Source: JAGXRK01 sp963804005 (lineage in GTDB: Bacteria; Bacteroidota; Ignavibacteria; Ignavibacteriales; Ignavibacteriaceae). From it: a stretch of 64,000 bases of DNA. Shown here piece by piece: positions 45,756 to 54,266 of this stretch. The notes under the pieces were generated by a model, which saw nothing but the letters and a program-made list of their open reading frames with translations, was not told where the DNA came from and made no database searches. The translations under genes were made by a program, and so were the position numbers. The DNA lies in contig CAWDOP010000018.1 of assembly GCA_963804005.1 (NCBI GenBank), forward strand, positions 1 through 64,000, in the 5' to 3' direction. The first letter of the stretch is position 1. The number at the start of each line of letters is the position of its first letter.

Positions 45756-45880
45756 AATCTAAAAAATAGCTTTTATAACCATTTATAAAATTTAACAATT
45801 ATACTAGAAACTTCTTTTATAATTAAGCGTCAAAAGTCCATAACAAAACGTAGAACACAAAAATTTATTGGAGAGGTCAA

Positions 45881-47419
45881 ATGCATTTCTTAAGATTCAA
45901 AAAATCAATTTCAATTTCTTTCATCTTATTACTATTTACGCTTGTTCCGACAGCGTTATTATCTCAAGTAAACTTACCAAATACTCCGGCTGGAATTCGC
46001 GCCAATGAAATACTAATTCTTATAAATTCAGGTGATGCTGAAAAAACCGAAAAATATGTGTTTGACAATTACGCTCAAAGTTTTAAAGACGCTTTCCCGA
46101 TGGATCGTCATGTCGGTTTGTTTAAGATGATGAACGAAAGACATAAAAATTTTGAATTAATAAAAACAAATTCATCTAACGATTATGATATAGATTTTCT
46201 GTTACATTCAAAGACTTCCGATGCATGGGTTAATGTGAAATTGTGGGTTGAAGAAAAAGATCCATATTTAATTAGCAGAATGGGAGTTCAACCCGGGTCG
46301 AAACCTGATGATTGGTCGGAGAAAACTCGAGAATCGCTAGACGCAAGTCGCGTAACAAATGAAACAAAGTCCAAACCGTATTCACAAATTACTAAGGAAG
46401 AGCTGACAAAGTTACTGGATGATTTGATAAAGGAGATGGTGAGCAAAGATGAATTTTCGGGAACGATCCTGGTAACTAAAAACGGTGAACAAATTTATAA
46501 AAATGCTGTTGGTTATGCTCATAAGGGATTTAAAGTTCCAAATAAGTTAGACACAAAATTTAATCTTGGATCGATGAATAAGATGTTCACAGGCACAGCT
46601 ATAATGCAGCTTGAACAGCAAGGCAAATTGAAGCTTGATGATAAGGTGGGCAAATATCTTCCGGATTACCCCAATAAAGATGTTAGAGATAAAGTAACAA
46701 TACATCACCTGCTGACACATACTTCAGGGATGGGGCAATATTGGGAGGAGTATTTTCAATCTCCCAAAATATCTGAAATTAATAGTGTAGCAGATTATGA
46801 TAATTTAGCTAATAAAAATCCTTTACAATTTGAACCTGGCGAGAGGTTTTCATATAGTAATTGCGGCCCCTTGGTTCTTGGGCTTATAATAGAAAAAATT
46901 TCTGGTATGAGTTATTATGATTATGTAAAAAAATATATCTACCATCCTGCAGGAATGAACAACAGTGATTGTTATGATATTTCAACTGTTGTAGATAATC
47001 TTGCTATTGGATATACGAAAGGAACTCCGATGGGGAGATCATACGATGTTTGGCATAATAACTTATTCTCACATCCGGCAAAAGGAGGACCTTCAGGCGG
47101 CGGCTATTCCACAGTTGAGGACTTGTTAAGATTTGACATCGCACTGCGAAACAATATTTTACTTGACGCAGATCATTTTAAAACCATGACTACGGGCAAA
47201 GTAGCACGGGACGAACAAACACAATATGCATATCTATTTCAGGAAAAGTTTGTTAATGGTCATCGTATAATTGGGCATAGCGGCGGTGCAGGCGGAATCA
47301 ATTCTCATTTAGCCATGTATAGGGATTTGGGCGTTACTGTAGCTATAATGTCTAATTATGATCCGCCGCCGGCTATGAATATCGCAAAGAAATTGGAAGA
47401 ATGGTTAACGCAAAATTAA
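45881..47419 (+). CDS. Secreted serine hydrolase (class C beta-lactamase / S12 family)
   Basis: This 512-residue protein has a signal peptide (F-I-L-L-L-F-T-L-V-P-T-A-L-L-S). Residues about 30-150 form a small N-terminal domain, also found in related hydrolases. The S12 domain follows with the catalytic triad motifs N-L-G-S-M-N-K (S-x-x-K), F-S-Y-S-N-C-G (Y-x-N) and G-H-S-G-G-A (H-x-G). It may be a D-aminopeptidase, esterase or penicillin-binding-like enzyme rather than a resistance beta-lactamase. It starts with GGAGAGG upstream and ends the plus-strand arm. Confidence 0.9.
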   Translation: MHFLRFKKSISISFILLLFTLVPTALLSQVNLPNTPAGIRANEILILINSGDAEKTEKYVFDNYAQSFKDAFPMDRHVGLFKMMNERHKNFELIKTNSSNDYDIDFLLHSKTSDAWVNVKLWVEEKDPYLISRMGVQPGSKPDDWSEKTRESLDASRVTNETKSKPYSQITKEELTKLLDDLIKEMVSKDEFSGTILVTKNGEQIYKNAVGYAHKGFKVPNKLDTKFNLGSMNKMFTGTAIMQLEQQGKLKLDDKVGKYLPDYPNKDVRDKVTIHHLLTHTSGMGQYWEEYFQSPKISEINSVADYDNLANKNPLQFEPGERFSYSNCGPLVLGLIIEKISGMSYYDYVKKYIYHPAGMNNSDCYDISTVVDNLAIGYTKGTPMGRSYDVWHNNLFSHPAKGGPSGGGYSTVEDLLRFDIALRNNILLDADHFKTMTTGKVARDEQTQYAYLFQEKFVNGHRIIGHSGGAGGINSHLAMYRDLGVTVAIMSNYDPPPAMNIAKKLEEWLTQN

Positions 47420-47498
47420 TTACAAACCTAATTCAACGGGGTCCTTTTACACAACCGCCAATTTCTTAGATCTACTGTAAACTTAGTCTTAAATTTTT

Positions 47499-47523
47499 CC
47501 TGATTTCTTATAAGAAATCGGGG
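47499..47523 (+). terminator. Hairpin after the serine hydrolase gene
   Basis: CCTGATTTC and GAAATCGGG form a stem (one G-T pair) around TTATAAG-type loop bases, followed within ten bases by AATTTTTTGG. It is the only structure I see in the 336-base gap 47420-47755. Confidence 0.5.
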
Positions 47524-47779
47524 TTACAAAATTTTTTGGTATAACTATTCTCAAGATAAAAAGAGATCTTACGCATAGCATCAAATCTTTTTTTTAATGT
47601 AAAAAGCCTCAACCGTTAAATCCTATTAACAATAAGTGAATTCTAACGGCGACAGGATTTCAGGAATGTTACTTTAAGTTACGTAATGTACTCAGAGTTT
47701 TCTGATATTAAATATTAATTTGTCATAAGATTTATTTTTTTTAATTAAATTACTTATGATAATTAAAAAGGTATGTAGG

Positions 47780-48541
47780 ATGAAATTATTATTTAACCTG
47801 AAATATTATTCAATTCTTATTTTATTGTATTCATCAATTTGCTTTTCTCAGCCTACAAATAATTCACCAATACCTGAAAACAGTAGGCAGATGATATTAG
47901 TATTAACCGATTCAATAACATCAACTAATGGAAAACTTGTCTACTTTGAAAGACAAAGTGATAAGAGCACGTGGATTCAGATCAGTAATACAATTCCTGT
48001 TGTAATTGGTAGAAATGGTCTTGGCTGGGGACGAGGATTAAATTCAATAGATTCATCAAGTCTACCAATTAAGACTGAAGGAGATGGAAGAAGTCCTGCC
48101 GGAGTATTTGGATTAAGTTCTGCTTTTGGTTATGCAGGTGCAGAAGAAATGAAAGGATTGAAAATCCCTTATATTCCTATTACCGAGATGCTCGAATGTG
48201 TCGATGATATTAAATCTAGTTATTACAATCAGATAATTTTCCGAAACGAAGTTGAAGAATTAGATTGGCAATCATCAGAGAAAATGTATTATGCTGATAT
48301 CTGGTACGAACAAGGAGTTATTATCGACCAAAACACAGATCCAGTTATCAAAGGAGCAGGATCATGTATTTTCCTACATAACTGGCACCTTCCTGATGAA
48401 ACTACTGCTGGTTGTACGGAAATGGAACCGGTAAATATGAAAGAAATAATTTATTGGCTAGATTCTTCAGCTAACCCGGTTCTTGTCCAACTTACAAAAC
48501 AGCTCTATAATGAGTATCAACAAACATGGGAGTTACCTTAA
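47780..48541 (+). CDS. L,D-transpeptidase (YkuD-type) family protein
   Basis: The product is about 253 residues from ATG at 47780; an in-frame ATG at 47756 adds eight residues before the signal peptide (I-L-I-L-L-Y-S-S-I-C-F-S). The catalytic region has G-D-G-R-S-P-A-G-V-F near the start and F-L-H-N-W-H-L-P-D-E-T-T-A-G-C-T at the end. The latter is the H-x(n)-G-C pattern of L,D-transpeptidases, with a Thr-Ala before Gly-Cys instead of the more usual Ser/Thr-x. These enzymes make or edit 3-3 cross-links or attach proteins to peptidoglycan, or work as carboxypeptidases. It is monocistronic. Confidence 0.82.
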   Translation: MKLLFNLKYYSILILLYSSICFSQPTNNSPIPENSRQMILVLTDSITSTNGKLVYFERQSDKSTWIQISNTIPVVIGRNGLGWGRGLNSIDSSSLPIKTEGDGRSPAGVFGLSSAFGYAGAEEMKGLKIPYIPITEMLECVDDIKSSYYNQIIFRNEVEELDWQSSEKMYYADIWYEQGVIIDQNTDPVIKGAGSCIFLHNWHLPDETTAGCTEMEPVNMKEIIYWLDSSANPVLVQLTKQLYNEYQQTWELP

Positions 48542-48842
48542 TAATACAATAGCATTTATAGTTAATTCTTTAAGAGAAAACCGTTGATCTTACCAATTTT
48601 AAAAAGTCTAAGAACATATTTTGTTTTGGACCTAGGAAACGGAGAGTCAGGGAAAGACCAAGTGTTAAAAAAAGCTTGCTAAAAGACTAAATTTAAGGCT
48701 TTTGAAAAATCGTTTCTAAATCTCCTCTACTTAGATTACCCTTGCTGAGAGGCAGTTACTAACTTATAAATTGGCACTACTATATGGGCAGGTTAATGAC
48801 TCATGAGGTTTTTGCAAAGCACAAATTTCATAAAAATAAAAC
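48542..48842 (+). other. Gene-free region upstream of the regulator promoter
   Basis: This AT-rich spacer lies between the L,D-transpeptidase gene and the regulator promoter. No ORF, RNA gene or strong repeat is visible. Confidence 0.5.
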
Positions 48843-48871
48843 TTGACAAAAACAAGAATCATTTGTATAAT
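48843..48871 (+). promoter_or_regulatory. Consensus sigma-70-type promoter of the regulator gene
   Basis: TTGACA (48843-48848), a spacer of exactly 17 bases, then TATAAT (48866-48871). Both boxes are perfect matches to the consensus. The regulator ATG is at 48903. The last T of the -10 is also the first base of the palindromic operator, so bound regulator would block RNA polymerase. Confidence 0.85.
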
Positions 48872-48882
48872 TGTCTAGACAA
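48871..48882 (+). promoter_or_regulatory. Palindromic operator, site 1
   Basis: TTGTCTAGACAA is a perfect 12-bp palindrome overlapping the -10 box and transcription start of the regulator gene. AraR-type GntR/LacI hybrid regulators recognise TTGT-spaced-ACAA half-sites, so this fits autoregulation by the adjacent gene. A near-identical site is at 57251-57262. Confidence 0.75.
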
Positions 48883-48902
48883 AGCAGAGAGTTGAAAAAT
48901 TT

Positions 48903-49988
48903 ATGATAGTAGATAAAACAAGTCCCATTCCTTCCTATTTCCAATTACAAACTTGGCTCAAAGAGCAAATTCAACAGGGAATTTTCAAGCTTAATGATAA
49001 AATTCCAACTGAAGAAGAATTAGTAAAACTAACTGGATTGGCAAGGGCAACAGTAAGACAAGCAATACAGAATTTGTCTAATATGGGCTATCTAGTGCGT
49101 AAAAAAGGGTTGGGAACTTTCGTAACTACTCCTCAAGTGAATCCACATAAGCAAATTATTATTGGAATAATTGTTCCAGACATTCGGAATGGTTATGCTC
49201 CGGAACTCGCTAGAGGTGCAGAAGATGAAGCTGCGAAAAATAAGCACAGCTTAATTCTATGTAGTTCTGATGATTTATTTGTTAAAGCTGAATTTCATGC
49301 AAATAGGTTGATTGAAAATTATATTAGCGGAGTGATCTTCGTACCTACATCGTCTTCTGATAGTATGAATAAACTTATCGTACAAAAATTTCAAGAAAAA
49401 AATATTCCGGTTGTGCTTGCTGATCGAAGTATACCCAATTTAGAATTAGATTTTGTTACAACTGATAATTTTGAAGGTGCTTTTAATCTTACGAATTACC
49501 TGATTTCTAAAGGACATAAAAAAATTGCATTTGTGTACAGTAATATTTTTAGTACTGAACGATTGCGTTTCGAAGGATATAAAAAAGCTTTGAAAGATAA
49601 TGGGATTCAAATCGATCAAAGTATTGTGGTAAGTCATTCTGGACCTTTTAACGATGAACAATTTTCCAAATACGCGACCTCAATTTTAAAACAAAGAAAA
49701 AAAATCTCGGCAATTTTTGCAGGACATGATAGAATTGCTCAGACTTTTTATTTAGTTGCAAAAAATATGGGACTTTCTTTCCCTGAGGATTTATCAATTG
49801 TCGGTTATGATGATTTGAATTTTACAACTATTTCCTTGACAACAATGCATCAACCAATATATGAAATGGGGGTGGAAAGTATGAAACTGATTAATTCAAG
49901 AATTAACGGTGAGAATAAGAAACCGAAATCAATTATACTTAATTCATTTTTAATGGAAAGAGATTCAGTTCTGGTCAACAAATTATAA
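48903..49988 (+). CDS. AraR-like transcriptional regulator (GntR HTH + LacI-type sensor)
   Basis: This 361-residue protein has an N-terminal GntR winged helix-turn-helix (about 8-76: P-I-P-S-Y-F-Q-L-Q, K-I-P-T-E-E-E-L, A-R-A-T-V-R-Q-A-I, Y-L-V-R-K-K-G-L-G-T-F-V). A LacI/GalR-type periplasmic-binding-fold domain follows (about 82-360: G-I-I-V-P-D-I-R-N, V-T-T-D-N-F-E-G-A, G-H-K-K-I-A-F-V, S-I-V-G-Y-D-D-L). This is the AraR architecture, in which a sugar or cyclitol releases DNA. The consensus promoter and palindrome just upstream imply autorepression. It heads the iol-type genes and probably also controls the unit starting at 57345. Confidence 0.92.
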   Translation: MIVDKTSPIPSYFQLQTWLKEQIQQGIFKLNDKIPTEEELVKLTGLARATVRQAIQNLSNMGYLVRKKGLGTFVTTPQVNPHKQIIIGIIVPDIRNGYAPELARGAEDEAAKNKHSLILCSSDDLFVKAEFHANRLIENYISGVIFVPTSSSDSMNKLIVQKFQEKNIPVVLADRSIPNLELDFVTTDNFEGAFNLTNYLISKGHKKIAFVYSNIFSTERLRFEGYKKALKDNGIQIDQSIVVSHSGPFNDEQFSKYATSILKQRKKISAIFAGHDRIAQTFYLVAKNMGLSFPEDLSIVGYDDLNFTTISLTTMHQPIYEMGVESMKLINSRINGENKKPKSIILNSFLMERDSVLVNKL

Positions 49989-50060
49989 GGTGCTAGAAAT
50001 ATAATTCTTTTATGTATCGGACAATTACCGACTAACTAATTATTATTAAAGGAAAATAAA

Positions 50061-51074
50061 GTGAGAAAAAAAATCAATGTTGGATTAATTGGTGCAGGAA
50101 GATTGGGAACAATGTACGCTGAATTTTTAACGACCAGAGTGACTAAAGCAAATCTAGTAGCAGTTGCTGATATTATTCCTGAAAGAGCAAACAAATGTTC
50201 AGAAAGATTCGATATTCCCAAAGCATACTTTAATCATCAAGAAATAAATGAGGATAAAGAATTAGATGCTGTAATTGTAACAGCAACAACAATGAATCAT
50301 AAAGAAATAGTAATTGATGCGGCAAGCAAAAGAAAACCGGTTTTTTGTGAAAAACCTATGACGTTAAGTTTGAAAGATGCACGTGAAATGAAATCAGCAA
50401 TAGAAAAATCCGGTGTCTTTTATCAACAAGGTTATATGAGAAGATTTGATACGGGCTTTGCTGCATTAAAAAAGAAAATTGACGAAGGAGTTATAGGGAA
50501 ACCTGTTGTTTTCAGAGGTTCATCAAGGGATCCCTATTTACCGACACTTGAATATTTGTATCCTCACAACAGCGGAGGTCAAATTTTAGATATGGCAATA
50601 CATGATATTGATATTGCTCGCTGGTATATGGGAGATATATCAAGTGTGTATTCAATCGGCGGTGTATTAGCATTTCCGGAGGTTGAACCGACCGGAGATA
50701 CTGATAATGTTATCATGTCTTTCAAATTTAACAGCGGGTGTTTAGGCGAAATTGATATAAGCAGAAATGGTGTTTATGGATATGATATAAGAGCAGAAGT
50801 CCTCGGTACAAAAGGAACATTGAAAGCTGGATATTTACGCGAGACACCAATTCTTGTTCTGACAAAAGAAGGTGTAACACACGATGTCGTTCCGTATTTT
50901 CCGGAAAGATTCTGCAATGCTTATGTAGCTCAACTCAATGATTTCCTGAACAACTTAACAAATAATCTTGCACCGATGATAACCATCGAAGACGGAATTG
51001 CCGGATTGCAAATAGCTGTTGCTGCAACTGTTTCCTTAAAAGAGAAGAAAATTGTAAACGTAAATGACTTTTAA
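50061..51074 (+). CDS. iolG: Inositol 2-dehydrogenase-like (Gfo/Idh/MocA family)
   Basis: This 337-residue NAD-dependent oxidoreductase has an N-terminal Rossmann fold (G-L-I-G-A-G-R-L-G), the family motif C-E-K-P-M (Lys near the nicotinamide), and M-A-I-H-D-I-D-I-A-R-W with the catalytic Asp and His. It is related to myo-inositol 2-dehydrogenases, which make scyllo-inosose. Position is strong support: the next three genes match the IolM, IolN and IolO steps. The start is GTG at 50061 with AAGGAAAA upstream. The exact cyclitol cannot be told from sequence. Confidence 0.85.
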   Translation: MRKKINVGLIGAGRLGTMYAEFLTTRVTKANLVAVADIIPERANKCSERFDIPKAYFNHQEINEDKELDAVIVTATTMNHKEIVIDAASKRKPVFCEKPMTLSLKDAREMKSAIEKSGVFYQQGYMRRFDTGFAALKKKIDEGVIGKPVVFRGSSRDPYLPTLEYLYPHNSGGQILDMAIHDIDIARWYMGDISSVYSIGGVLAFPEVEPTGDTDNVIMSFKFNSGCLGEIDISRNGVYGYDIRAEVLGTKGTLKAGYLRETPILVLTKEGVTHDVVPYFPERFCNAYVAQLNDFLNNLTNNLAPMITIEDGIAGLQIAVAATVSLKEKKIVNVNDF

Positions 51075-51110
51075 GAACACTGAATTAAAAATATAATTGA
51101 TGGAGTTAAA

Positions 51111-52298
51111 ATGAGAACGGTATCATTATTCGCAGATTGGGATCCAAAGCCGGACTTTGTGCTTGGCAAAAAAGATATTGATGGAAAGTTGACATATCTC
51201 GGAAGTAAAGTATGGCGCAATCCATTTATTAAAATTGTTGATAAGGAAGTGCGCGAACCGGGCCCGACTGAAGTACTCATTGAAGTAAAAGCTTGCGGCA
51301 TTTGCGGAAGCGACGTTCATATGTATCAAACAGACAAAGATGGTTACATATTCTATCCCGGACTAACAGCTTTTCCATCAACATTAGGACATGAGTTCAG
51401 TGGCGTAGTTGTAAAATCTGGAAATAATGCTATTAACAAAAGAACGAACAAAAAATATGAAGCTGGTGAAGCTGTCTGTTCAGAAGAAATGATGTGGTGT
51501 AGTTATTGCAGACCATGTGCTGATGGGTATCCGAATCATTGTGAAAATCTTCATGAAATAGGTTTTTCGTGTGATGGTGCATATGCAAAGTATATTGTTG
51601 TTGATGCAAGATATTTATGGAGTATTGAAGAATTCAGAAAAGTATATGGTGAAGAAAAAATGTGGTTGCTAGGAAGTCTTGTTGAACCCACATCAGTTGC
51701 GTATCATGCTGTTATTACAAGAGGTGGCGGAATTCTTCCTGGTGAAAATGTCGTAATACTAGGGGCTGGTCCTGTTGGAGCAGCAGCTTGTGCTGTATTG
51801 AGAAGAGCAGGTGCAAATGCTGTAATACTTTCAGAACCTTCTGCAGCAAGAAGAAAAATGGCTTTAGCTTTAGGAGCGACACATGTGATTGATCCTATTA
51901 ACGAAAATGTTGCAGATGCAGTACTCAAAATTACGAATGGACATGGTGCAAAATTAATATTGGAAGCAACAGGGTTACCAAGTGTTGTATGGAAAGATGT
52001 AGAAAGAATTATTTGGGAAGGAAGAGCAGTAAACACAACTGTTGTGGTAGTTGCTCGGGCAGATGATAAAATTCCGTTGACAGGAGAAGTTTTGCAAGTG
52101 AGACGCGCAAATGTAGTCGGCGCTCAGGGTCACTCCGGACACGGTGTGTTTCCAAATGTTATTAGTTGTATCTCCTCCGGAATGGATGTTTCTCCGATGA
52201 TCACTAAAAAAATAAAATTGGATGAAGTAGAAGAAAATTTGAAAATGCTTCAGACAGACAGAGATGAAGTTAAAATAACTTTAACGAATTTTGAATAA
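51111..52298 (+). CDS. iolM: scyllo-Inosose 3-dehydrogenase-like zinc alcohol dehydrogenase
   Basis: This 395-residue medium-chain dehydrogenase has catalytic zinc residues in A-C-G-I-C-G-S-D-V-H and G-H-E-F-S-G. A structural zinc loop has four Cys (C-S-E-E-M-M-W-C-S-Y-C-R-P-C), and the NAD site is I-L-G-A-G-P-V-G. The long N-terminus (R-T-V-S-L-F-A-D-W-D-P-K-P) and length near 395 match the Thermotoga maritima TM0412-type enzyme, which oxidises scyllo-inosose to a diketo-inositol. It lies 36 bases after iolG. Function is inferred by family and gene order and has not been tested. Confidence 0.8.
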   Translation: MRTVSLFADWDPKPDFVLGKKDIDGKLTYLGSKVWRNPFIKIVDKEVREPGPTEVLIEVKACGICGSDVHMYQTDKDGYIFYPGLTAFPSTLGHEFSGVVVKSGNNAINKRTNKKYEAGEAVCSEEMMWCSYCRPCADGYPNHCENLHEIGFSCDGAYAKYIVVDARYLWSIEEFRKVYGEEKMWLLGSLVEPTSVAYHAVITRGGGILPGENVVILGAGPVGAAACAVLRRAGANAVILSEPSAARRKMALALGATHVIDPINENVADAVLKITNGHGAKLILEATGLPSVVWKDVERIIWEGRAVNTTVVVVARADDKIPLTGEVLQVRRANVVGAQGHSGHGVFPNVISCISSGMDVSPMITKKIKLDEVEENLKMLQTDRDEVKITLTNFE

Positions 52299-52320
52299 AT
52301 AAAAAATGAAGGAGTAAATC

Positions 52321-53415
52321 ATGTCTAAATGGATAAAAGCAAATCGCGGAGATATTCTTTTTGAAGATACCAGCGTTGGCAGATTGAAGAAGAAAATTTG
52401 GGATGCAACTGATGCTGAGATAGATAAAATATTAGCCGACTATGAAATTCCATCACCCTCCGAGTTAGCAAAACCAGGCACATACATTCAGACTACTATC
52501 CGTAAAAAAGTTATCGAGAACAGAAAAAAGAATGATATCCTTTTTATTCCGATTGGATGCACTGAATTGCACGGTTTACATACTGTGACTGCATTAGATA
52601 CTTTTATGGTTACTCAAATCCTGGAAGGAGTTCGACGTTATACTGCGAAGAAAGGTTCACCGGTTAATTTAACATGGACGCCTCTCAATTTTGGAGGACA
52701 TCCTCATCACCATATAGGAATGCCTGGGACAATTCATCTTGAAGATGAAGTTCTCAAAAGAATGTTAATTGATGTGATGGTTGGATTTTGGAATGACGGA
52801 TTCAGAAAAATTGTATTAATAAATAATCACGGTCATTCATGGTTATTGGAAGCGGCAATTCAAGAATTACAAAAGACCTGGAACCTACCGGGTATGTTTA
52901 GGACTATTGATTGGCATAGATCAGTAAGAGAGTTTTTTAGAACAAAAGATCGCGGTGGTGATTGGGATGATGATTTTGTTCATGCTGATGAAGCAGAGAC
53001 GTCCGTACTTCTTCTGCTGGCAAAAGAATTTGTAGAAATGAATTATGCTGAAGAAACAAAAGTTGAAGCATACTTACCCGATGGGCATTTTGATAAAGCA
53101 GTTGATCCGTTCGGACGACCGTGCCGTTGGTCGGAAGGACAAGGACATTTTCCAACAGAGATGGGTTCAATTCCTGAGGGTGTTGTAGGTAGACCAACAA
53201 TCGGAACTGCACAGAAAGCAAAAAGAACAATTGCAGCAATACTTTCTTATTTAACTCTTGTACACGATGAAATTTTTGAAGCTTATCCTTCAGGCAAAGT
53301 TCCTGCTATTGAAAAGACAACAATGCGTACGGAAAAAGAGATGGAGCCGTTCATGAAAGAACCATTTACCGAGGGATGGCGACCGATATATGCAATTAAC
53401 AAAATGGGTTTGTAA
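52321..53415 (+). CDS. iolN: Creatininase-family hydrolase, IolN-like (3-dehydro-scyllo-inosose hydrolase)
   Basis: This 364-residue protein has the creatininase fold. Metal and catalytic residues are visible in P-I-G-C-T-E-L-H-G-L-H, A-L-D-T-F, N-N-H-G-H-S and H-A-D-E-A-E-T-S. The family hydrolyses cyclic amides, but the TM0413-type member (IolN) opens the diketo-inositol ring to 5-keto-L-gluconate. The unusually long N-terminus (about 60 residues before the core) and the position between IolM- and IolO-like genes support that role. It has GGAG upstream, 22 bases after iolM. Confidence 0.78.
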   Translation: MSKWIKANRGDILFEDTSVGRLKKKIWDATDAEIDKILADYEIPSPSELAKPGTYIQTTIRKKVIENRKKNDILFIPIGCTELHGLHTVTALDTFMVTQILEGVRRYTAKKGSPVNLTWTPLNFGGHPHHHIGMPGTIHLEDEVLKRMLIDVMVGFWNDGFRKIVLINNHGHSWLLEAAIQELQKTWNLPGMFRTIDWHRSVREFFRTKDRGGDWDDDFVHADEAETSVLLLLAKEFVEMNYAEETKVEAYLPDGHFDKAVDPFGRPCRWSEGQGHFPTEMGSIPEGVVGRPTIGTAQKAKRTIAAILSYLTLVHDEIFEAYPSGKVPAIEKTTMRTEKEMEPFMKEPFTEGWRPIYAINKMGL

Positions 53416-53420
53416 TAAAT

Positions 53421-54224
53421 ATGAAGTTTAGCATAGTCCTGTCAACTCAGCCGACGGCATTTTCGGCTCTTGCTTATAAGGGCCAATTATCAGAAAATAT
53501 TTCTAAAATAAGAATGTATGGATATGATGGTGTAGAACTTGCTGTAAGAGATCCAAAAGGATTAGATCTGAATCAACTAAATTTAGTATTAAAAGAAAAT
53601 AACCTGCCCGTTCCTGCAATAGGAACGGGACAAGCTTATGGCGAAGAGGGTTTATCATTAACTCATCCTGATAAAGAGATTAGAGAGAAAGCTATTGAAA
53701 GAATTAAATCGCAAATGAAGTTTGCCGAGAATTTTAATGCTGTAGTAATAATTGGTTTGATGCGTGGTAAAAAAGAGCCAGATATAAGTCATGAAATAGT
53801 TGAAAGCTGGCTGATCGAAGCGCTCGGTGAATGTGCTTCGTCGAATGAGAATATAAATATCGCAATTGAACCCATAAATAGATATGAAACAAATTTGATC
53901 AATACGGTCAACTCCGGTCTCCTTTTTCTTGAAAAAGTGAATAAAAAAAATGTTGGGCTTCTGCTTGATACTTTTCACATGAATATAGAAGAACCGTCAA
54001 TTGTTGAGAGCATTCAAAATGCTAAAGAAAAACTATTTCATTTTCATGTAGCAGATTCTAATAGATGGTATCCGGGTGCTGGTCATATTGATTTTAATAC
54101 CATTCTTAGTACACTTAGAGAAATAAAATATACCGGATTTGTTTCCGCAGAGATTATGCCTCTGCCGGATTCTGATACTGCTGCAATAAAGACAATAGAA
54201 TATTTGCAAAATTTAGTTTGTTAG
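53421..54224 (+). CDS. iolO: Sugar isomerase/epimerase TIM-barrel protein, IolO-like (5-keto-L-gluconate epimerase)
   Basis: This 267-residue AP-endonuclease-2-type TIM barrel has metal-binding residues in A-I-E-P-I-N-R-Y-E (Glu), L-L-D-T-F-H-M-N (Asp, His), F-H-V-A-D-S-N-R (His) and S-A-E-I-M-P-L (Glu). In the Thermotoga inositol pathway IolO epimerises 5-keto-L-gluconate to D-tagaturonate. The family also contains tagatose and psicose epimerases, so the call rests on the gene order. It lies five bases after iolN and is almost certainly co-transcribed. Confidence 0.78.
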   Translation: MKFSIVLSTQPTAFSALAYKGQLSENISKIRMYGYDGVELAVRDPKGLDLNQLNLVLKENNLPVPAIGTGQAYGEEGLSLTHPDKEIREKAIERIKSQMKFAENFNAVVIIGLMRGKKEPDISHEIVESWLIEALGECASSNENINIAIEPINRYETNLINTVNSGLLFLEKVNKKNVGLLLDTFHMNIEEPSIVESIQNAKEKLFHFHVADSNRWYPGAGHIDFNTILSTLREIKYTGFVSAEIMPLPDSDTAAIKTIEYLQNLVC

Positions 54225-54266
54225 CTGCACAAGAAAACAATTAAAGTCTAAGTAATTTTCTAAGTG

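Noticed and set aside
45881..47419. Reading the serine hydrolase as an antibiotic-resistance beta-lactamase
   Set aside because: S12-family motifs are shared by esterases and peptidases, and the extra N-terminal domain and context do not point to resistance.
47499..47523. Considered as a mobile non-coding repeat
   Set aside because: Only one copy is seen in the window; treated as a terminator-like hairpin.
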